Source of the DNA: M55B129 sp964506505
GTDB lineage: Bacteria; Bacillota; Dethiobacteria; DTU022
DNA: 64,000 bases
Assembly: GCA_964506505.1 (NCBI GenBank)
Contig: CAZDKY010000007.1
Coordinates: 1 to 64,000 of the forward strand
Direction: 5' to 3'
A program made the translations under genes and the position numbers. Within the stretch, counting starts at the first letter, position 1; each line of letters starts with the position of its first letter. This document shows positions 7,293 to 16,628 of this stretch, piece by piece. Under the pieces are notes generated by a model. That model did not search any database and had not been told where the DNA came from. It was given only the letters and a program-made list of their open reading frames with translations.

Positions 7293-8678
7293 CTAAACCT
7301 CCTCTTTTTGCACAGGCAGATATTTTTCGAGATACTCATCACGAATTCTTTTTAGTTCTGTCCGCGGCAGGTAGGCAAGAAGATCCCAGCCCAGGTTTAA
7401 AGTTTCCTCAATGGCGCGGTTTTCTTCTTCACCCTGTGAAACATAGCGGCTTTCAAATTCATCGGCAAAGTGGGAAAACTTTTTGTCCGCTTCCGACAGG
7501 GCTGCTTCGCCGAGGATAGCGGCCAGTTCTTTCACTTCCTTGCCGCGGGCGTAAGCAGCGTAAAGTTGGTTCATCGTATCAGCATGATCTTCACGGGTTT
7601 TTCCTTCGCCAATCCCCTTGTCTTTCAAGCGTGAAAGAGAAGGGAGCACATCAATGGGGGGATACATACCCTTGCGGTGCAGCTCCGGGCTAAGGATAAT
7701 CTGTCCTTCAGTGATGTACCCGGTTAAATCGGGAATAGGATGAGTAATATCGTTTTCGGGCATGGTCAGAATTGGCAACTGAGTAATGGATCCTTCACGA
7801 CCTTGAATTCGCCCGGCCCTTTCATATATAGTCGAAAGGTCTGTATAAAGATAGCCGGGATAACCGCGCCTTCCGGGTACTTCTTTACGTGCGGCCGATA
7901 TTTCCCTCAGCGCTTCGGCATAGTTGGTTAAGTCCGTCAGAATAACCAGCACGTGCATATCCTTTTCGTAAGCCAGATATTCAGCAGCGGTAAGAGCCAT
8001 CCGGGGAGTGGAGATTCTCTCGATAGCAGGGTCGTCGGCTAAATTTATAAAAAGGACTGCCCTTTCAATCGCTCCCGTTTTACGAAAATCGCTGATAAAG
8101 AAATCAGCTTCTTCAAAAGTTATGCCCATTGCAGCAAAAACCACTGCGAATTTGGCTTCAGTTCCCAAAACTTTGGCCTGCCTGGCAATCTGAGCAGCCA
8201 ACCTGGAATGAGGTAGCCCTGAACTTGAAAATATGGGCAGCTTCTGCCCGCGGACCATGGTATTCATCCCATCGATTGCCGAAACCCCGGTCTGAATAAA
8301 TTCAGAAGGATAATCACGGGCATATGGATTAATGGGATAGCCGTTGATGTCAAGCCTTTTATCAGGGATAATTTTCGGTCCTCCATCACGCGGTTGGCCA
8401 AGTCCGCTGAAAACCCGGCCGAGCATATCCATTGAAACAGGCAGTTCAATAGATTTGCCCAGAAACCGCACTTTTGCCGAGCCGATATTCAGGCCGGTCG
8501 ACCCCTCGAAGATCTGAACCAGAGCCCTGTCCCCGTCTACTTCCAGGACCTGCCCGCGCCTTACCTCCCCTGTGGGCAGCTCAATCTCTGTCAATTCTCC
8601 ATATTTTATACCTTCCACTTTTTCAACCAGCATCAGCGGGCCGGCTACATCGACAACCGTTTTATATTCCTTAAGCAT
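7293..8678 (-). CDS. ntpB: V-type ATP synthase subunit B
   Basis: 461 residues. Non-catalytic nucleotide-site subunit of the V1 head. Family landmarks are the N-terminal barrel (GPLMLVEKVEGIKYGEL), PIFSSSGLPHSRLAAQIARQ in place of a true P-loop, and the LTDLTNYAEALREIS segment. Its ATG overlaps the end of the A gene by 8 nt. Order A-B-D is as in Enterococcus hirae and Thermus. Confidence 0.95.
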   Translation of the reverse strand: MLKEYKTVVDVAGPLMLVEKVEGIKYGELTEIELPTGEVRRGQVLEVDGDRALVQIFEGSTGLNIGSAKVRFLGKSIELPVSMDMLGRVFSGLGQPRDGGPKIIPDKRLDINGYPINPYARDYPSEFIQTGVSAIDGMNTMVRGQKLPIFSSSGLPHSRLAAQIARQAKVLGTEAKFAVVFAAMGITFEEADFFISDFRKTGAIERAVLFINLADDPAIERISTPRMALTAAEYLAYEKDMHVLVILTDLTNYAEALREISAARKEVPGRRGYPGYLYTDLSTIYERAGRIQGREGSITQLPILTMPENDITHPIPDLTGYITEGQIILSPELHRKGMYPPIDVLPSLSRLKDKGIGEGKTREDHADTMNQLYAAYARGKEVKELAAILGEAALSEADKKFSHFADEFESRYVSQGEEENRAIEETLNLGWDLLAYLPRTELKRIRDEYLEKYLPVQKEEV

Positions 8679-10455
8679 CTTCTTCTCCTCCTTCGCCGGC
8701 TAATGAGGCAATCTGTTCTTTAATCTCCCGTGATACCTCGTCCAGTTCCTTGAGGTCCTCCTCCGGAACATATCTAACCCTGGCAATTCTTTCCTTCACC
8801 GGCAGCGAAAAAAGTTTCCCCAGGTCAAGGTCGATCTCTCCCTTGTCTACAAGTGCTTCCGCCTGGTGATGATAAAAAAGGATCAGCTCGAGCATTTTAA
8901 ACTGTTTGTCCAGAGAACTGTATGTATCAATCTCGTGCATGGCATTCTGGTGCAGGAAATCTTCCCGCAATGATTTGGCCGTTTCAAGAGTCAGCCTTTC
9001 TCGCGGCGAGAGGGCATCTACACCGACCAGCCGCACGATCTCTTCCAGCTCGGCTTCTTCCTGCAGCAGACGCATCGCTTCGCGCCGCATCTCATTCCAC
9101 TGATCTCCGATTGTTTCTTTAAAATAGGCTGCGACGTTATCGAGATACAGAGAATAACTGAGCAGCCAGTTGATAGCCGGGAAGTGCCGGCGGTATGCCA
9201 GGGAAGCATCAAGGCCCCAGAAAACTTTTACTATTCGCAGGGTGGCCTGTGACACCGGTTCAGAAAGGTCACCGCCTGGAGGTGAAACTGCACCAACAAC
9301 GGTAAGGGCTCCTTCCTTATCCTCGTTGCCGAGGCAGATAGTTCTACCTGCTCGTTCATAGAACTCAGCCATCCGTGAGCCAAGGTAAGCAGGGTATCCT
9401 TCCTCACCCGGCATCTCTTCCAATCGGCCGGACATTTCCCTTAGTGCCTCTGCCCAGCGTGAGGTGGAGTCGGCCATCAGGGCTACGCTGTAACCCATAT
9501 CACGGAAATATTCAGCGATTGTAATTCCTGTATAAATTGATGCTTCACGGGCCGCCACCGGCATATTAGAAGTGTTGGCAATGAGGACAGTTCTTTTCAT
9601 CAGCGGTTCTCCGGATTTAGGATCCTTTAACTCAGGGAACTCCAGGAGAACATCAGTCATTTCGTTGCCCCGTTCTCCACAGCCAATATAGACTACAATT
9701 TCCGCATCGGCCCACTTGGCCAGCTGGTGCTGGGTCACTGTTTTTCCGCTGCCGAAGGGGCCCGGGATACATGCAGTCCCCCCCTTGGCCACCGGGAAAA
9801 AGGTATCAATAATGCGCTGTCCGGTAATCATGGGCACATGCGGACCCAGTTTTTCTCTGTAAGGACGTCCTTTGCGGATCGGCCAGCGCTGCATCATGGT
9901 CAAATCGACCATACCGTTATCAGTTTCCAGGCGAGCGATAACATCGGTGATAGTGGCTTCACCGCTTGTAATTTCTTTAATGATCCCGGGGGAGACAGAG
10001 GGTGGCACCATAATCCGATGTTCCACCAGTGTTGTCTCCTGAACTGTCCCCAGAATGTCTCCGGGAAGGACACGGTCACCCTCTTTGACCTTCGGAACAA
10101 AATCCCATTTGCGTTCCCTGTCAAGAGGATAGACATCTACCCCACGGGTAATATAATCGCCAACCTGCTCCCTGATCGTATCAAGAGGCCGTTGAACTCC
10201 GTCAAATATTCCCTCGATCAAGCCGGGGCCGAGTTCTACGCTTAGAGGGTCGCCGGTTGTATATACAGGTTCTCCGGGTCCCAGGCCACCAGTCTCTTCA
10301 TAAACCTGTATTGAAGCCGTATTGCCACGCAGCTCAATAATTTCACCCAGCAGGCGTGCATCACTGACTCTGACCATATCATACATCCGGGCGTCACCCA
10401 TATTTTCAGCTATTACCAGGGGGCCGGAAACCTTGACAATTCTGCCAGCATCCAA
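8671..10455 (-). CDS. ntpA: V-type ATP synthase subunit A (catalytic)
   Basis: 594 residues from the chosen TTG start. The catalytic P-loop GPFGSGKTVTQ is intact, with the V-type non-homologous insertion before it (about residues 110-200) and the GERGNEMTDVL motif after it. A longer frame back to 10527 runs through the upstream F gene and lacks family similarity. The TTG at 10455 has AAGAAGG eight bases upstream and gives the usual N-terminus (DAGRIVKVSGPLVIAENM). It hydrolyses or makes ATP in the A3B3 hexamer. Confidence 0.95.
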   Translation of the reverse strand: MDAGRIVKVSGPLVIAENMGDARMYDMVRVSDARLLGEIIELRGNTASIQVYEETGGLGPGEPVYTTGDPLSVELGPGLIEGIFDGVQRPLDTIREQVGDYITRGVDVYPLDRERKWDFVPKVKEGDRVLPGDILGTVQETTLVEHRIMVPPSVSPGIIKEITSGEATITDVIARLETDNGMVDLTMMQRWPIRKGRPYREKLGPHVPMITGQRIIDTFFPVAKGGTACIPGPFGSGKTVTQHQLAKWADAEIVVYIGCGERGNEMTDVLLEFPELKDPKSGEPLMKRTVLIANTSNMPVAAREASIYTGITIAEYFRDMGYSVALMADSTSRWAEALREMSGRLEEMPGEEGYPAYLGSRMAEFYERAGRTICLGNEDKEGALTVVGAVSPPGGDLSEPVSQATLRIVKVFWGLDASLAYRRHFPAINWLLSYSLYLDNVAAYFKETIGDQWNEMRREAMRLLQEEAELEEIVRLVGVDALSPRERLTLETAKSLREDFLHQNAMHEIDTYSSLDKQFKMLELILFYHHQAEALVDKGEIDLDLGKLFSLPVKERIARVRYVPEEDLKELDEVSREIKEQIASLAGEGGEEDA

Positions 10456-10459
10456 GTTA

Positions 10460-10789
10460 TCAACCTTCTTTCCTGAAAAGAATATCTGCACCGATCGCTT
10501 TTTCCACATTTTTTTTGATTTGATCAATCCCGATACCCAGGGTTCCCTTGCTGTTGGGTATTAGAACAACCGCCGGCAGGAAACGTTTGTTCAGTTCGTT
10601 GACGACATCTTCAAGCTCGCCGGCCAGCTCCTCGGTTAAAAATATTACTCCACAGTCTGAGGCAGCCAGCTTTTTCAAAACAGCCAGCGCTTCCTCACTG
10701 CTCGTCACAGGATAGGTATCCACCCCAATAGTTTTAAAACCAAGGATTGAATCTTTATCTCCAATTACTGCTATTTTATATTTAGGCAT
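10460..10789 (-). CDS. ntpG: V-type ATP synthase subunit F
   Basis: 109 residues. Small Rossmann-like central-stalk subunit (called G in Enterococcus hirae) that joins D in the rotor. The N-terminal strand KIAVIGDKDSILGFKTIGV and the FLTEELA segment are characteristic. It overlaps the end of subunit C by 8 nt and ends 4 nt before the start of A. Confidence 0.9.
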   Translation of the reverse strand: MPKYKIAVIGDKDSILGFKTIGVDTYPVTSSEEALAVLKKLAASDCGVIFLTEELAGELEDVVNELNKRFLPAVVLIPNSKGTLGIGIDQIKKNVEKAIGADILFRKEG

Positions 10790-11780
10790 CGCGTATTCGC
10801 TCCCTGATCGCTTCCGCTGGCAATTTATTAATTTTCCCCACCAGAATTAAGCGGATATTTTTCAATTCAACCTCTTTGGCCCACAAGTAGCCGATCAAAG
10901 GCTCCGGTCCAAAAGGCATCCATTTTCCTTTTTTCAGGTAAGCGGTTATATAGTCATCAGCCAGTTTCTCAAAACGTGATGCAGTTCCCCTGTCGAGCCA
11001 ATCCCTGATACCTTCATCAACAAGGGTAGCATATTCAGTCATGCCCAGCTGAACAACCAGGGATTCAAGGGGCTCATCAATAAATCCCCCCAGTTGGTCC
11101 GAAGAAAGGTTCCCATTCGGTAGAAACGCTTTTTTGAAGAACTCTCGACCAAAACCTATGTTTTTCACCCGGACAAGTGTTTTCAAATTTATTAAATCTA
11201 TCTGCCTGATAAATAATCCCTTCAAAAACGGCACGGCGGCCGCTTCCGCCCTGTGAATCAATTCTTCAAAAAGAGCTTGATCAAGAATTAAATCTATAAC
11301 CTGTGGATCACGATTAACGAGAAAATCCTCATTTACTTTTTCCGCAGCAATGCGCAGTCTATCAGGAAGATCACGGAAATCATCTTCAGCCACTGCCTGG
11401 ATCATTTTCCCCGTCGGACAGGTCCCTACAGGAATAAGCAGGTTGCTTTTCGTGGCCAGGTATCTTGCTTTAAACAAAACCTTCAAATTATGGACATCAT
11501 ACCGCAACGCCATTATCGCAATAAGTTCCGGCCAGGGTGTGATCGTCTCAAGCAAATCAAAAGTATGCCGAAGTTCTGAAGAAAGGACAGTCTCGAAATC
11601 ATGTATATCAGACAACTCACCAAACGAAGATGCATACTCGGATTCGGTCAGCATCTTCAGTACTTCTTCCGCTGAAGAAGCATCGATCATCCGTTCGAAG
11701 CGGTTTCGATCAAGAAGGCGAGCCTCAAGGGCACGGATCCGTCCGACTGCATAGGCATAAACTGTATCATCAATGGGCAT
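10782..11780 (-). CDS. ntpC: V-type ATP synthase subunit C
   Basis: 332 residues, mostly helical, matching the funnel-shaped C subunit (V-ATPase d) that couples the V1 central stalk to the membrane c-ring. The N-terminus YAYAVGRIRALEARLL and the MALRYDVHNLKVLFKA segment are diagnostic. The ribosome binding site GGGGAG precedes the ATG. The 40-nt gap after the E gene suggests the same transcript. Confidence 0.92.
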   Translation of the reverse strand: MPIDDTVYAYAVGRIRALEARLLDRNRFERMIDASSAEEVLKMLTESEYASSFGELSDIHDFETVLSSELRHTFDLLETITPWPELIAIMALRYDVHNLKVLFKARYLATKSNLLIPVGTCPTGKMIQAVAEDDFRDLPDRLRIAAEKVNEDFLVNRDPQVIDLILDQALFEELIHRAEAAAVPFLKGLFIRQIDLINLKTLVRVKNIGFGREFFKKAFLPNGNLSSDQLGGFIDEPLESLVVQLGMTEYATLVDEGIRDWLDRGTASRFEKLADDYITAYLKKGKWMPFGPEPLIGYLWAKEVELKNIRLILVGKINKLPAEAIRERIRDA

Positions 11781-11820
11781 TTACTGTTTGCTCCCCTTTC
11801 CCGCAGTAACATCATTCCGT

Positions 11821-12423
11821 TTAACAAAACAGAATAGCCGCCACTTCGGGTTCGAGATCTTCTCTCTGCATTTCCAAAAGCGCTTCAAATGAACAATTTA
11901 ACTCCACTCCGCCTGAAAGCAGGATAAATCCTCCCCGGATATCCCGTGTGTCCCTGGAAAGGGTCAACCTGCCCTGCTTGCCCTGTTGGGCAAGTTTATC
12001 ATTAATTTCCTGCCAGAAAACAGCAGGAATCCTCTTCATATCCTTTGCCGAGCATAAAACCTCCTCTAACCCTGTCTCAACCTGTTCAAGAAGCATATTG
12101 CTTATAACATCGAGGTAGGTTTCATCATCAAGATCTTCAAGTTTGTTCAGCGCTTGATTAAAAGCATCACTGATCAGCTCTTGTTTGGATGAAAGGATCT
12201 CTTTGCGTGCCTCAAGCTGAGCAACCCCGATGATTCTTCTCTTTTGTTCTTCAGCATCTTTACGGGCCTTTTCAAGAATGTATGTTTTTTGGTTCTCAGC
12301 TTTTTGATGGGCTTCAGAAAGAATCTTTTCCTTCTCCGTCTCAGCTTCCTGCATTATTTCATCGGCTCTGGCTTTTGCATCGCCGAGAATACGTTCAATT
12401 ATTCTGTCCGCTCCTTCTTGCAT
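11821..12423 (-). CDS. ntpE: V-type ATP synthase subunit E (peripheral stalk)
   Basis: About 200 residues. A long Lys/Glu-rich N-terminal helix (residues 1-100, coiled coil) with a C-terminal globular domain is typical of the peripheral stalk E subunit, which pairs with the H/G subunit. The ATG at 12423 has AAGGAG ten bases upstream. A GTG at 12432, only one base after that site, is the alternative. It follows the K gene by about 15 nt. Confidence 0.9.
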   Translation of the reverse strand: MQEGADRIIERILGDAKARADEIMQEAETEKEKILSEAHQKAENQKTYILEKARKDAEEQKRRIIGVAQLEARKEILSSKQELISDAFNQALNKLEDLDDETYLDVISNMLLEQVETGLEEVLCSAKDMKRIPAVFWQEINDKLAQQGKQGRLTLSRDTRDIRGGFILLSGGVELNCSFEALLEMQREDLEPEVAAILFC

Positions 12424-12438
12424 GCCACTCACGCTCCT

Positions 12439-12909
12439 TTATACCGGAATACCAAAGAGCAGCATGATTGAAGCCAGCAAAGCCAGCACAGCATAGGTCT
12501 CAACCATAACCGCATAGACAATCCCTTTACCCAATTCTTCAGGGCGCTTGGCAATAAGACCCACTGCAGAAGCGGATACCCTCCCCTGATAAACTGCTGA
12601 AAGCAGTCCGACAATGGCAATGGGAATCGCAGCCATCAGGAAAGCATATCCTTCAGGCACGGTCAACTCCAGAAGGGTATCTCCGATGATGCCTACTCTC
12701 TGCATAATTATGAATCCGGTAAGTAAACCGTAAATACCCTGCGTGCCCGGCAACGCCTGAAGAAGCAAGGTTTGCCCAAATTTATCAGGATCTTCGGTTA
12801 CCAGGCCGGCCGCACTTTGACCGACAATACCTACCCCGATTGCTGAACCGATTCCGGCTAAACCAACAGCCAGAGCGGCTCCCAAAAGCGCTATTTCAAG
12901 TCCTGTCAT
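12439..12909 (-). CDS. ntpK: V-type ATP synthase subunit K (proteolipid c-ring), Na+-type
   Basis: 156 residues, four transmembrane helices from a duplicated hairpin. The Na+-binding residues of the Enterococcus hirae ring all have counterparts: L53, T56 and Q57 in ALPGTQGIYG, Q108 in AVYQGR, and E137 in VMVETYAVL. Only the second hairpin has the ion-carrying Glu, as in V-type rings. This strongly suggests Na+ rather than H+ as coupling ion; that is inference from residues, not measurement. The start is ATG after GGGAGG. Confidence 0.93.
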   Translation of the reverse strand: MTGLEIALLGAALAVGLAGIGSAIGVGIVGQSAAGLVTEDPDKFGQTLLLQALPGTQGIYGLLTGFIIMQRVGIIGDTLLELTVPEGYAFLMAAIPIAIVGLLSAVYQGRVSASAVGLIAKRPEELGKGIVYAVMVETYAVLALLASIMLLFGIPV

Positions 12910-12956
12910 CCTGTATGCCTCCCTTTTATTCTAAAACTCTATATTATCCATTCTTT

Positions 12957-14915
12957 TTATGAATGACTTTCTTCTGTTTCGGCCAGATCAATATATTCTC
13001 GCTTTATACCAAAAGGCTGGAAGGAGCTTCCGCCACCCTCAAAAAACTTGCTGAAGAACTCAATATATTGCAGCCGGCTGGTATGCACATATGAACTGAG
13101 GGTGCTGATAATAATATTAAACAGATGCCCTACCAGAAGCACACCAATCATGATAATCGTCCCTACAATGCTGCCGGCAACCATATCTCCCATCGAGTTA
13201 ATCGCCGTTGCAATAACTCCGGTAGCCAGTCCAAGGGCAAGCAGGCGGGAATAAGACAGCACATCACTGAGATAACCCGTAATGTTATAAAGACTTACCA
13301 GTCCGCTCATCAATTTCTTAATTATACCCTGTTGAGTCCGTCCCTGGGTTAAAATCAGGGCAGCCGCCCCGCCAATGGCCAACCACTTCCCGAACGCAGA
13401 AAACTGGGGCAGCAAAAGCATAATCAACCCGTTGAGAAAAACAAACCAACTGCCCTGATCAAAAAGAGCATTCAACGGCTGCCCGGCCTTGATATTGCGG
13501 TAAGCTTGCAAACCCATTCCAAAATAAATATGGATCAGGCCCAGAGCAAAACAGTAAATCAGCATTTGCATAGGATCTTCCAGGGGGTTGAACCATAGAG
13601 GTGAAAGTTCGAAAATATCACCAAAATACCCGCCGAAAAGGACCCCAAAAATTACTGATGAAATGCCGCCGAAGAAAAGAAGCTGAATAAGCTGCTTGCC
13701 CATACCGCCAAGCTTCAGTTTGCGGGAAATAAAGAAGGCCATCAGGGCAAGAATTATACCGTAGCCGACGTCGGATAGGCAGATGCCAAAGAAAACAAAG
13801 AAAAACGGTGCCAGAAACGGTGTTGGATCCAGCTCATTTTTCTTTGGTGTGCTGTAAAGTTTGGTTACTACTTCGTACGCTTCTACCGGCCCGCTGTTTT
13901 GCAGCAGAATGGGAACGTCTTCTCCCGGTTCGGGATCACGGGATGTTAGAACTACCGTTTCTGTTTCAGCAGTTATTTTCTGCTCCAGTGAAGAAAGAAC
14001 CGGTACCGGAACCCAACCTTCAAGCAAAAAACTTTTTTCAGTGCGGACAAGATTGGATACTGCTTCATGTTTTTTTAACTCATTACTGATATAATCATGG
14101 CAGGCCATCAACGTTGTGCGCTGAGCAAGAAGCTCCTCCAATTCTTTTAGAGCAGCCTGCTGTTCAGCAACCGCTTCCTCAGAGGCAGCCTGCGCTTTTT
14201 CAATATTGATTTCCGGAGTTCCTTCAAGGTCGGAAAATGTAACAATAGTTGCCGATTTTCCCTTGCAAATTTCTCTGGCCGCTGGCAACTCTTTTGTTAA
14301 ACAGGCCAAAAAGAAATATGTGTATTCATTATCGCTGGATATATCCTCCAGATAGAAGGCGGCAAGATTTTCCTTTAAAGATGCCTCCAGTTCAGGATAC
14401 TGTTCATTAACCACCTGGTACAGACCCATAGCTGCATGAGGCCCCACTGTCAAGTCTTCAAACGAAACTGCCAGAGTCAACCAGGGTTTAAGTTCTTCAA
14501 CCAGACTGTAGTGCCGGGTTTCTTCATTGCGGTGATGAATCAATTTTTCTTCTACTTGCCGGCATTGATCGTGTACTACATTGACTTGATCAAGGCTGCT
14601 GATGTAGCGGGCATAATCATCCGGAGTCAGTTCCATTTTCCCCCCGACAAACTGCTGGACAAAATTTTTCCGCATCGGGAAGTGACGCTGAAACAGATCG
14701 AGGCAATAGCGGATTTCACCAAGCAGGGAATCAAGTTTGCCGGCTTCCTCACCGGCGCAATCAGGTTCGAGAAGACTTTCAAAATCCTGCCAGGATTGCG
14801 AGTTTTTTATGTCAAGCAGCTGGATACTGCCCATGTTCTGCAATAACTCAAATATTTTATCCTTTTCCTGCTCATGCCCGAGCAGGAAAACCTTTTTCAT
14901 ATCAATGCTGGGCAT
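12957..14915 (-). CDS. ntpI: V-type ATP synthase subunit I (a)
   Basis: 652 residues. The cytoplasmic N-terminal half (about 1-340) has long helices for binding peripheral stalks. The C-terminal half has seven or so membrane helices and contains the conserved YGIILALMAFFISRK, GLIHIYFGMGLQ, and SYSRLLALGLATGVIA segments. The Arg of YSRLLALGL is the residue expected to act opposite the c-ring Glu. Its start overlaps the H subunit end by 14 nt. Confidence 0.95.
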   Translation of the reverse strand: MPSIDMKKVFLLGHEQEKDKIFELLQNMGSIQLLDIKNSQSWQDFESLLEPDCAGEEAGKLDSLLGEIRYCLDLFQRHFPMRKNFVQQFVGGKMELTPDDYARYISSLDQVNVVHDQCRQVEEKLIHHRNEETRHYSLVEELKPWLTLAVSFEDLTVGPHAAMGLYQVVNEQYPELEASLKENLAAFYLEDISSDNEYTYFFLACLTKELPAAREICKGKSATIVTFSDLEGTPEINIEKAQAASEEAVAEQQAALKELEELLAQRTTLMACHDYISNELKKHEAVSNLVRTEKSFLLEGWVPVPVLSSLEQKITAETETVVLTSRDPEPGEDVPILLQNSGPVEAYEVVTKLYSTPKKNELDPTPFLAPFFFVFFGICLSDVGYGIILALMAFFISRKLKLGGMGKQLIQLLFFGGISSVIFGVLFGGYFGDIFELSPLWFNPLEDPMQMLIYCFALGLIHIYFGMGLQAYRNIKAGQPLNALFDQGSWFVFLNGLIMLLLPQFSAFGKWLAIGGAAALILTQGRTQQGIIKKLMSGLVSLYNITGYLSDVLSYSRLLALGLATGVIATAINSMGDMVAGSIVGTIIMIGVLLVGHLFNIIISTLSSYVHTSRLQYIEFFSKFFEGGGSSFQPFGIKREYIDLAETEESHS

Positions 14916-15228
14916 CGTGTTTCACGACCTTGTCTACAAGCAGGGATACGGCTTCCGACAGCTTATCAGCGGCCAATGACTGCACACAGGCTATTTCCTG
15001 CTTTTGTTCAGCATTCAGGGGCTCGACTTCAGCATTGGCTTCCTCCCGCGCTTTTTCAATTAAGGCTTCCGCTTGTTCTCCCGCTTCTACCGCGGCCTTA
15101 CCGACAATCACTTCTCCTTCTTCTTTAGCTTCTTTCAACTTTCGACGGGCATCCTGCCTGACATCGCGGATAAGCCTGTCCGCCTTGGCTTCAGCCTCTT
15201 TAATTGCTTTAACCAGTTCCACCGTCAT
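14902..15228 (-). CDS. V-type ATP synthase subunit H/G (peripheral stalk)
   Basis: 108 residues, almost wholly a charged Ala/Glu/Lys-rich coiled coil (ELVKAIKEAEAKADRLI and onwards), which is the peripheral stalk partner of subunit E. It corresponds to E. hirae NtpF. First gene of the operon H-I-K-E-C-F-A-B-D. The 185-nt upstream gap must hold the operon promoter, but I see no convincing -35/-10 pair there. Confidence 0.88.
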   Translation of the reverse strand: MTVELVKAIKEAEAKADRLIRDVRQDARRKLKEAKEEGEVIVGKAAVEAGEQAEALIEKAREEANAEVEPLNAEQKQEIACVQSLAADKLSEAVSLLVDKVVKHDAQH

Positions 15229-15413
15229 CTGTTTTAATCACCCCGTTCCTCAAAAGCTCACCGTCACTTCAATATATTTATCAAACCTATTAATTTGGGC
15301 TGGAAAGTCCGATTAAATAAGATAAAAAGTTTTTCCCCAGGCAATTAATGAATAAGGAATAATACTGCTGATAAAATCGATAATAATCTTTATTTATAAA
15401 ACCATGTGAACTA

Positions 15414-15860
15414 TTATACTATAAAAGATATATCGATGCCAGCTTCTTTGAAAATTTCCTTGGCCAATTTATCAGGGTAATTTTCAGCCAAAAATATTTT
15501 CTTGATCCCGGCATTGATCAACATCTTCGCACAAACAGAACAGGGGTAATGGGTACAGTACAGGGTAGCCCCCTTGATAGCAACACCGTGGATTGCTGCC
15601 TGAATTATCGCATTTTGTTCAGCGTGGAGACCGCGGCACAGCTCATGCCTTTCTCCTGAAGGAACCTTAAGCTTTTCCCTCAGGCAGCCCACCTCCGCGC
15701 AATGTTTTAAACCTGTCGGTGCTCCGTTGTAACCGGTTGATAAAATTCTTTTGTCAATCACCAGGAGGGCGCCAACATGGCGTCTCAGACATGTTGAGCG
15801 GGTTGCAACCACTTTAGCGATCTGCATGAAATAATGATCCCAATCTGGTCTTTTCGTCAA
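15414..15860 (-). CDS. dCMP deaminase (ComEB family)
   Basis: 148 residues. Zinc-dependent cytidylate deaminase fold with HAEQNAI (His ligand and catalytic Glu) and PCSVCAKMLINAGI (two Cys ligands). It converts dCMP to dUMP for thymidylate synthesis. Start taken as TTG at 15860 with AGGAG seven bases upstream; GTG at 15866 is only one base from that site. It follows upp by 18 nt and is probably cotranscribed. Confidence 0.9.
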   Translation of the reverse strand: MTKRPDWDHYFMQIAKVVATRSTCLRRHVGALLVIDKRILSTGYNGAPTGLKHCAEVGCLREKLKVPSGERHELCRGLHAEQNAIIQAAIHGVAIKGATLYCTHYPCSVCAKMLINAGIKKIFLAENYPDKLAKEIFKEAGIDISFIV

Positions 15861-15878
15861 AAGCACACTCCTTTGCTG

Positions 15879-16508
15879 TCAGTCTGTGCCGAAAAGACGA
15901 TCACCTGCATCGCCAAGACCGGGCACAATATAAGCTTTATCATTGAGCTTTTTATCTATGGAAGCCAGATATATTTTTACGTCTGGATGCTCTTTTAAAA
16001 TCGCTTTAACCCCTTCCGGCGCAGCGATCAAACTTAAGATCCTGACATTGTTGACTCCGGCATTCCTTAATAGGGTCAGGGCATGCGATGCCGAACCACC
16101 TGTAGCCAGCATTGGTTCCAGCAAAAAACAGTCCACCGATTCAATTTTAGGAGGCAGGTTGCAGTAATACTCCACAGGAACAAGGGTGTCATGATCGCGA
16201 TACAAACCAATGTGACCAAAACGGGCATAAGGGAAAAGCCTGAGTGCTCCGGGGACCATCCCGAGACCAGCTCTCAGCACAGCGACAAAAACTGGTTCAG
16301 CCCTGTCGATAATTTTGCCCCTTCCTTTCCCAACAGGAGTGATCAGATCGGTGTCAACCATTTTTAGATCGCGAACTGCTTCATAGAGCAAAAGAGCAGT
16401 AATTTCTTCTACCAGTCCCCGAAACTGCCAGGTTTCCGTTTCCACCCGGCGGCACTGAGTTAACTTGTGCTGGACAAGCGGGTGATCAACGACAAACACA
16501 TGCTCCAA
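15879..16508 (-). CDS. upp: Uracil phosphoribosyltransferase
   Basis: 209 residues from the chosen TTG, the same length as the Bacillus enzyme. It makes UMP from uracil and PRPP. The N-terminus VFVVDHPLVQHKLTQ, the PRPP loop LEPMLATGGSASHAL and the C-terminal PGLGDAGDRLFGT are all conserved. A TTG three codons earlier (16517) directly abuts the AGGAG and is less likely. Its place after glyA is the canonical Firmicute order. Confidence 0.95.
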   Translation of the reverse strand: MEHVFVVDHPLVQHKLTQCRRVETETWQFRGLVEEITALLLYEAVRDLKMVDTDLITPVGKGRGKIIDRAEPVFVAVLRAGLGMVPGALRLFPYARFGHIGLYRDHDTLVPVEYYCNLPPKIESVDCFLLEPMLATGGSASHALTLLRNAGVNNVRILSLIAAPEGVKAILKEHPDVKIYLASIDKKLNDKAYIVPGLGDAGDRLFGTD

Positions 16509-16628
16509 AAGAATCAACTCCTAGTAAAATATAGTTTTAATCAATCAGCAGCAAAACAGCTGCTTAAAACATCTTTCCAAAATACCATTGACAACAATTA
16601 GCTGGTCTATCTCTTAATTTGAAATATA

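Noticed and set aside
9727..10245. 172-codon plus-strand reading frame opposite V-ATPase A
   Set aside because: Antisense to a strongly conserved gene, with no family resemblance.
14917..14932. TGTTTCACGACC, resembling parS
   Set aside because: Only the left half of the 16-bp palindrome matches; it lies inside coding sequence at the H/I junction.
16518..16628. AGCAGC/GCTGCT hairpin between glyA and upp considered as a terminator
   Set aside because: Short stem and no U-tract on the minus strand.
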